From the NCBI RefSeq assembly GCF_009857475.1, contig NZ_WWCJ01000014.1, forward strand, positions 62,001 to 126,000: a stretch of 64,000 bases of DNA, read 5' to 3'. A model generated the notes under the pieces. It saw only the letters and a list, made by a program, of their open reading frames with translations, had not been told where the DNA came from and did no database searches. Origin of the DNA: Pseudoduganella guangdongensis. GTDB lineage: Bacteria; Pseudomonadota; Gammaproteobacteria; Burkholderiales; Burkholderiaceae_D. The stretch's first letter is position 1. Every line of letters starts with the position of its first letter. A program made the translations under genes and the position numbers. Shown here in pieces: positions 62,427 to 64,000 of this stretch.

Positions 62427-64000
62427 ATGGCGGACCCCCACGCCGTCGATGACAACTGGCTGCTGGAAGAAGACGACGAAGAAAAGCAACCAACATCGGC
62501 CGGCTCCCCTGAACAGCGCTTGTGGCGCGTGCTGATCGTGGATGATGACCAGGATGTGCATGCGGTCACCCGCCTGGCGCTACGCAATGTGAGCTTCAAG
62601 GGGCGCGAGCTGGAACTGTACTCGGCCTATAGCGGCCGCGAGGCGTTCGACATCCTGCGCGATACGCCGGACATCGCGCTGGTGCTGCTGGATGTGGTGA
62701 TGGAAACCGACGATGCGGGCCTGCTGCTGGCGCGCCGCATCCGCGAAGAGCTGCACAATGCCATCGTGCGCGTGGTGCTGCGCACCGGCCAGCCGGGCCA
62801 GGCGCCCGAGCAGCGCGTCATCATCGAATACGATATCAACGATTACAAGGCCAAGACCGAACTCACCACGCAGAAGCTGTTCACCACCGTGATCTCGGCC
62901 CTGCGCGCCTACGAGAGCCTGAATATGCTGGAGCGCTCGCGCATCGGCCTGGGTAAGATCTTGGCCGGCGCCACCAACCTGTACCAGATCCATTCGCTGC
63001 GCGAATTCGCGTCCGGCGTGCTGAACCAGGTGTCGGCCATCCTCGATGTGGGGGCGGACGGGGTGCTGTGCCTGATGCAGGCCGATACCGGCGACACCAC
63101 CGTGGTGGCGGCCACCGGCGGCTACACGCCGCTGGCGGAAAACGAACAGATGCCGGCCGACCACCCGCTGTGGCCGACCATCCGCAAGGCCTTCGAGGAA
63201 AAGAAGAGCCAGTTCGAGCATCCGGCCAACGTGCTCTACATCCACACCCAGGAAAACCGCGATGTGCTGATCTCGGTCACGCCGCCCTGGCCGCTGGCCC
63301 AGATCCAGCGCGACCTGCTGGAAGTGTTCTGCGAGCGCATCGCGGCGGCTTTTGACAATCTGTACATCTTCGGCCAGCTGCGCAAGGCGCAGGAGGCGAC
63401 CGTGGTGGCGCTGGCCGACCTGGCGGAATTCCGCGACGGCTGCACCGGCGGCCATGTGCGGCGCGTGCAGCAGCTGTCCTCGGCCATCGCGGCGCGCATG
63501 AAGGAGCGCGGCGTGTACGACGACGAGCTGACGCCGCAGCTGGTGGACATGATCGGCCTGGCCTCGATCCTGCACGATGTGGGCAAGGTGGCAACGCCCG
63601 ACCATATCCTGCTGAAGCCGGGCGCGCATACCGAGGCCGAGCGGGCCCAGATGCAGACCCACGCCGCCGTCGGGCGCAGCGTGCTGGAGCGGGCGGCGAA
63701 TATGGTCGACGGCGTCAGCTACCTGACCTATGGCGCGGAAATCGCCGGCGGCCACCATGAGCATTGGGATGGCCGCGGTTACCCGAACCAGCTCAAGGGC
63801 AAGCAGATCCCCCTGTCGGCGCGCATTGTGGCGGTGGTCGATGTCTTCGATTCGCTGCTGCACGAGCGCCCCTACAAGGAGCCGTGGCCGTATCCGGAAG
63901 TCATGACCTATATCCGCGACCGCGCCGGCAGCCAGTTCGATCCGGAAGTGGTGGCATCCCTGGTCGACGTGGTGGAGCGCAACCCGAGCCTGGGCCAGGG
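62427..64000 (+). CDS. Response regulator with DUF3369 and HD-GYP domains (partial)
   Basis: The frame is open to the right edge (524 codons visible). The receiver domain (about residues 34-160) has the acid pair VDDD and phospho-acceptor in LLDVVMETDD. A DUF3369-like sensor region follows (about 180-310), then an HD-GYP domain with HDVGK and HHEHWDGRGYP, so it should degrade cyclic di-GMP. AAGGAGA precedes ATG 62427. Next to cheW, a link between two-component signalling and motility is plausible. The C-terminus lies outside the window. Confidence 0.93.
   Translation, partial: MADPHAVDDNWLLEEDDEEKQPTSAGSPEQRLWRVLIVDDDQDVHAVTRLALRNVSFKGRELELYSAYSGREAFDILRDTPDIALVLLDVVMETDDAGLLLARRIREELHNAIVRVVLRTGQPGQAPEQRVIIEYDINDYKAKTELTTQKLFTTVISALRAYESLNMLERSRIGLGKILAGATNLYQIHSLREFASGVLNQVSAILDVGADGVLCLMQADTGDTTVVAATGGYTPLAENEQMPADHPLWPTIRKAFEEKKSQFEHPANVLYIHTQENRDVLISVTPPWPLAQIQRDLLEVFCERIAAAFDNLYIFGQLRKAQEATVVALADLAEFRDGCTGGHVRRVQQLSSAIAARMKERGVYDDELTPQLVDMIGLASILHDVGKVATPDHILLKPGAHTEAERAQMQTHAAVGRSVLERAANMVDGVSYLTYGAEIAGGHHEHWDGRGYPNQLKGKQIPLSARIVAVVDVFDSLLHERPYKEPWPYPEVMTYIRDRAGSQFDPEVVASLVDVVERNPSLGQ

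Overview
The window is high-GC chromosomal DNA, most likely from a betaproteobacterium of the Burkholderiales. The Oxalobacteraceae (Massilia/Duganella-like) are my best guess. The reasons are the block of tandem lipid A acyltransferases, metK, an SAH riboswitch, ahcY, a small holin-like membrane protein and metF, plus overall codon use and protein similarity. The genus is inference. I saw no rRNA, tRNA, CRISPR array, transposase or integrase.

Layout. 1-24.9 kb is mostly housekeeping: two LpxL-type acyltransferases; the activated-methyl/folate block (metK with a striking leader, SAH riboswitch-ahcY-holin-metF, 5-formyl-THF cyclo-ligase); lytic transglycosylase, GST, CCA-adding enzyme and GNAT; a solute-binding protein; a BASS-family symporter and an ion-channel-like protein; an aromatic amino acid catabolism block (Lrp regulator divergent from hppD, then a fused indolepyruvate:ferredoxin oxidoreductase); and a TonB-dependent receptor followed by two secreted peptidases (S41 and M14). 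Palindromic GGGTCAGACCC-type repeats sit in several gaps of this part, and I did not see them in the accessory part.

25.0-45.2 kb is the most interesting section: a roughly 20 kb predicted RiPP (ribosomally made, modified peptide) island. It encodes a radical SAM/SPASM maturase of the cyclophane (triceptide) type and a 59-residue precursor with a double-glycine leader and a 13-residue core carrying two His-x-Asn motifs. It also encodes an HExxH peptide hydroxylase-like protein, a split LanB dehydratase, and a complete Gram-negative export line (TolC, HlyD-like protein, C39-peptidase ABC transporter and second NHLM-type ABC transporter). A LuxR regulator closes it. Embedded in it are four proteins not expected in such a locus: a periplasmic sensor with HAMP-like region but no output domain, a sensor-HAMP-MFS fusion, and two solute-binding proteins with no permeases. 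I read the locus as make, cleave, export and possibly sense or recapture of one peptide; the product and the sensing step are inference.

45.3-52.2 kb is an operon for alpha-mannan use (two GH92 mannosidases, LacI regulator, AGE-family isomerase) behind a palindromic operator. 52.2-55.9 kb holds a phospholipase D effector resembling T6SS Tle5, with an overlapping Sel1-repeat protein that is probably its immunity partner. 55.9-64 kb returns to ordinary genes: a secreted metallopeptidase-like protein, ttcA, folB, a FolM-like reductase, a MidA-type methyltransferase, a J-domain membrane protein, cheW, and a response regulator with an HD-GYP domain that runs off the end.
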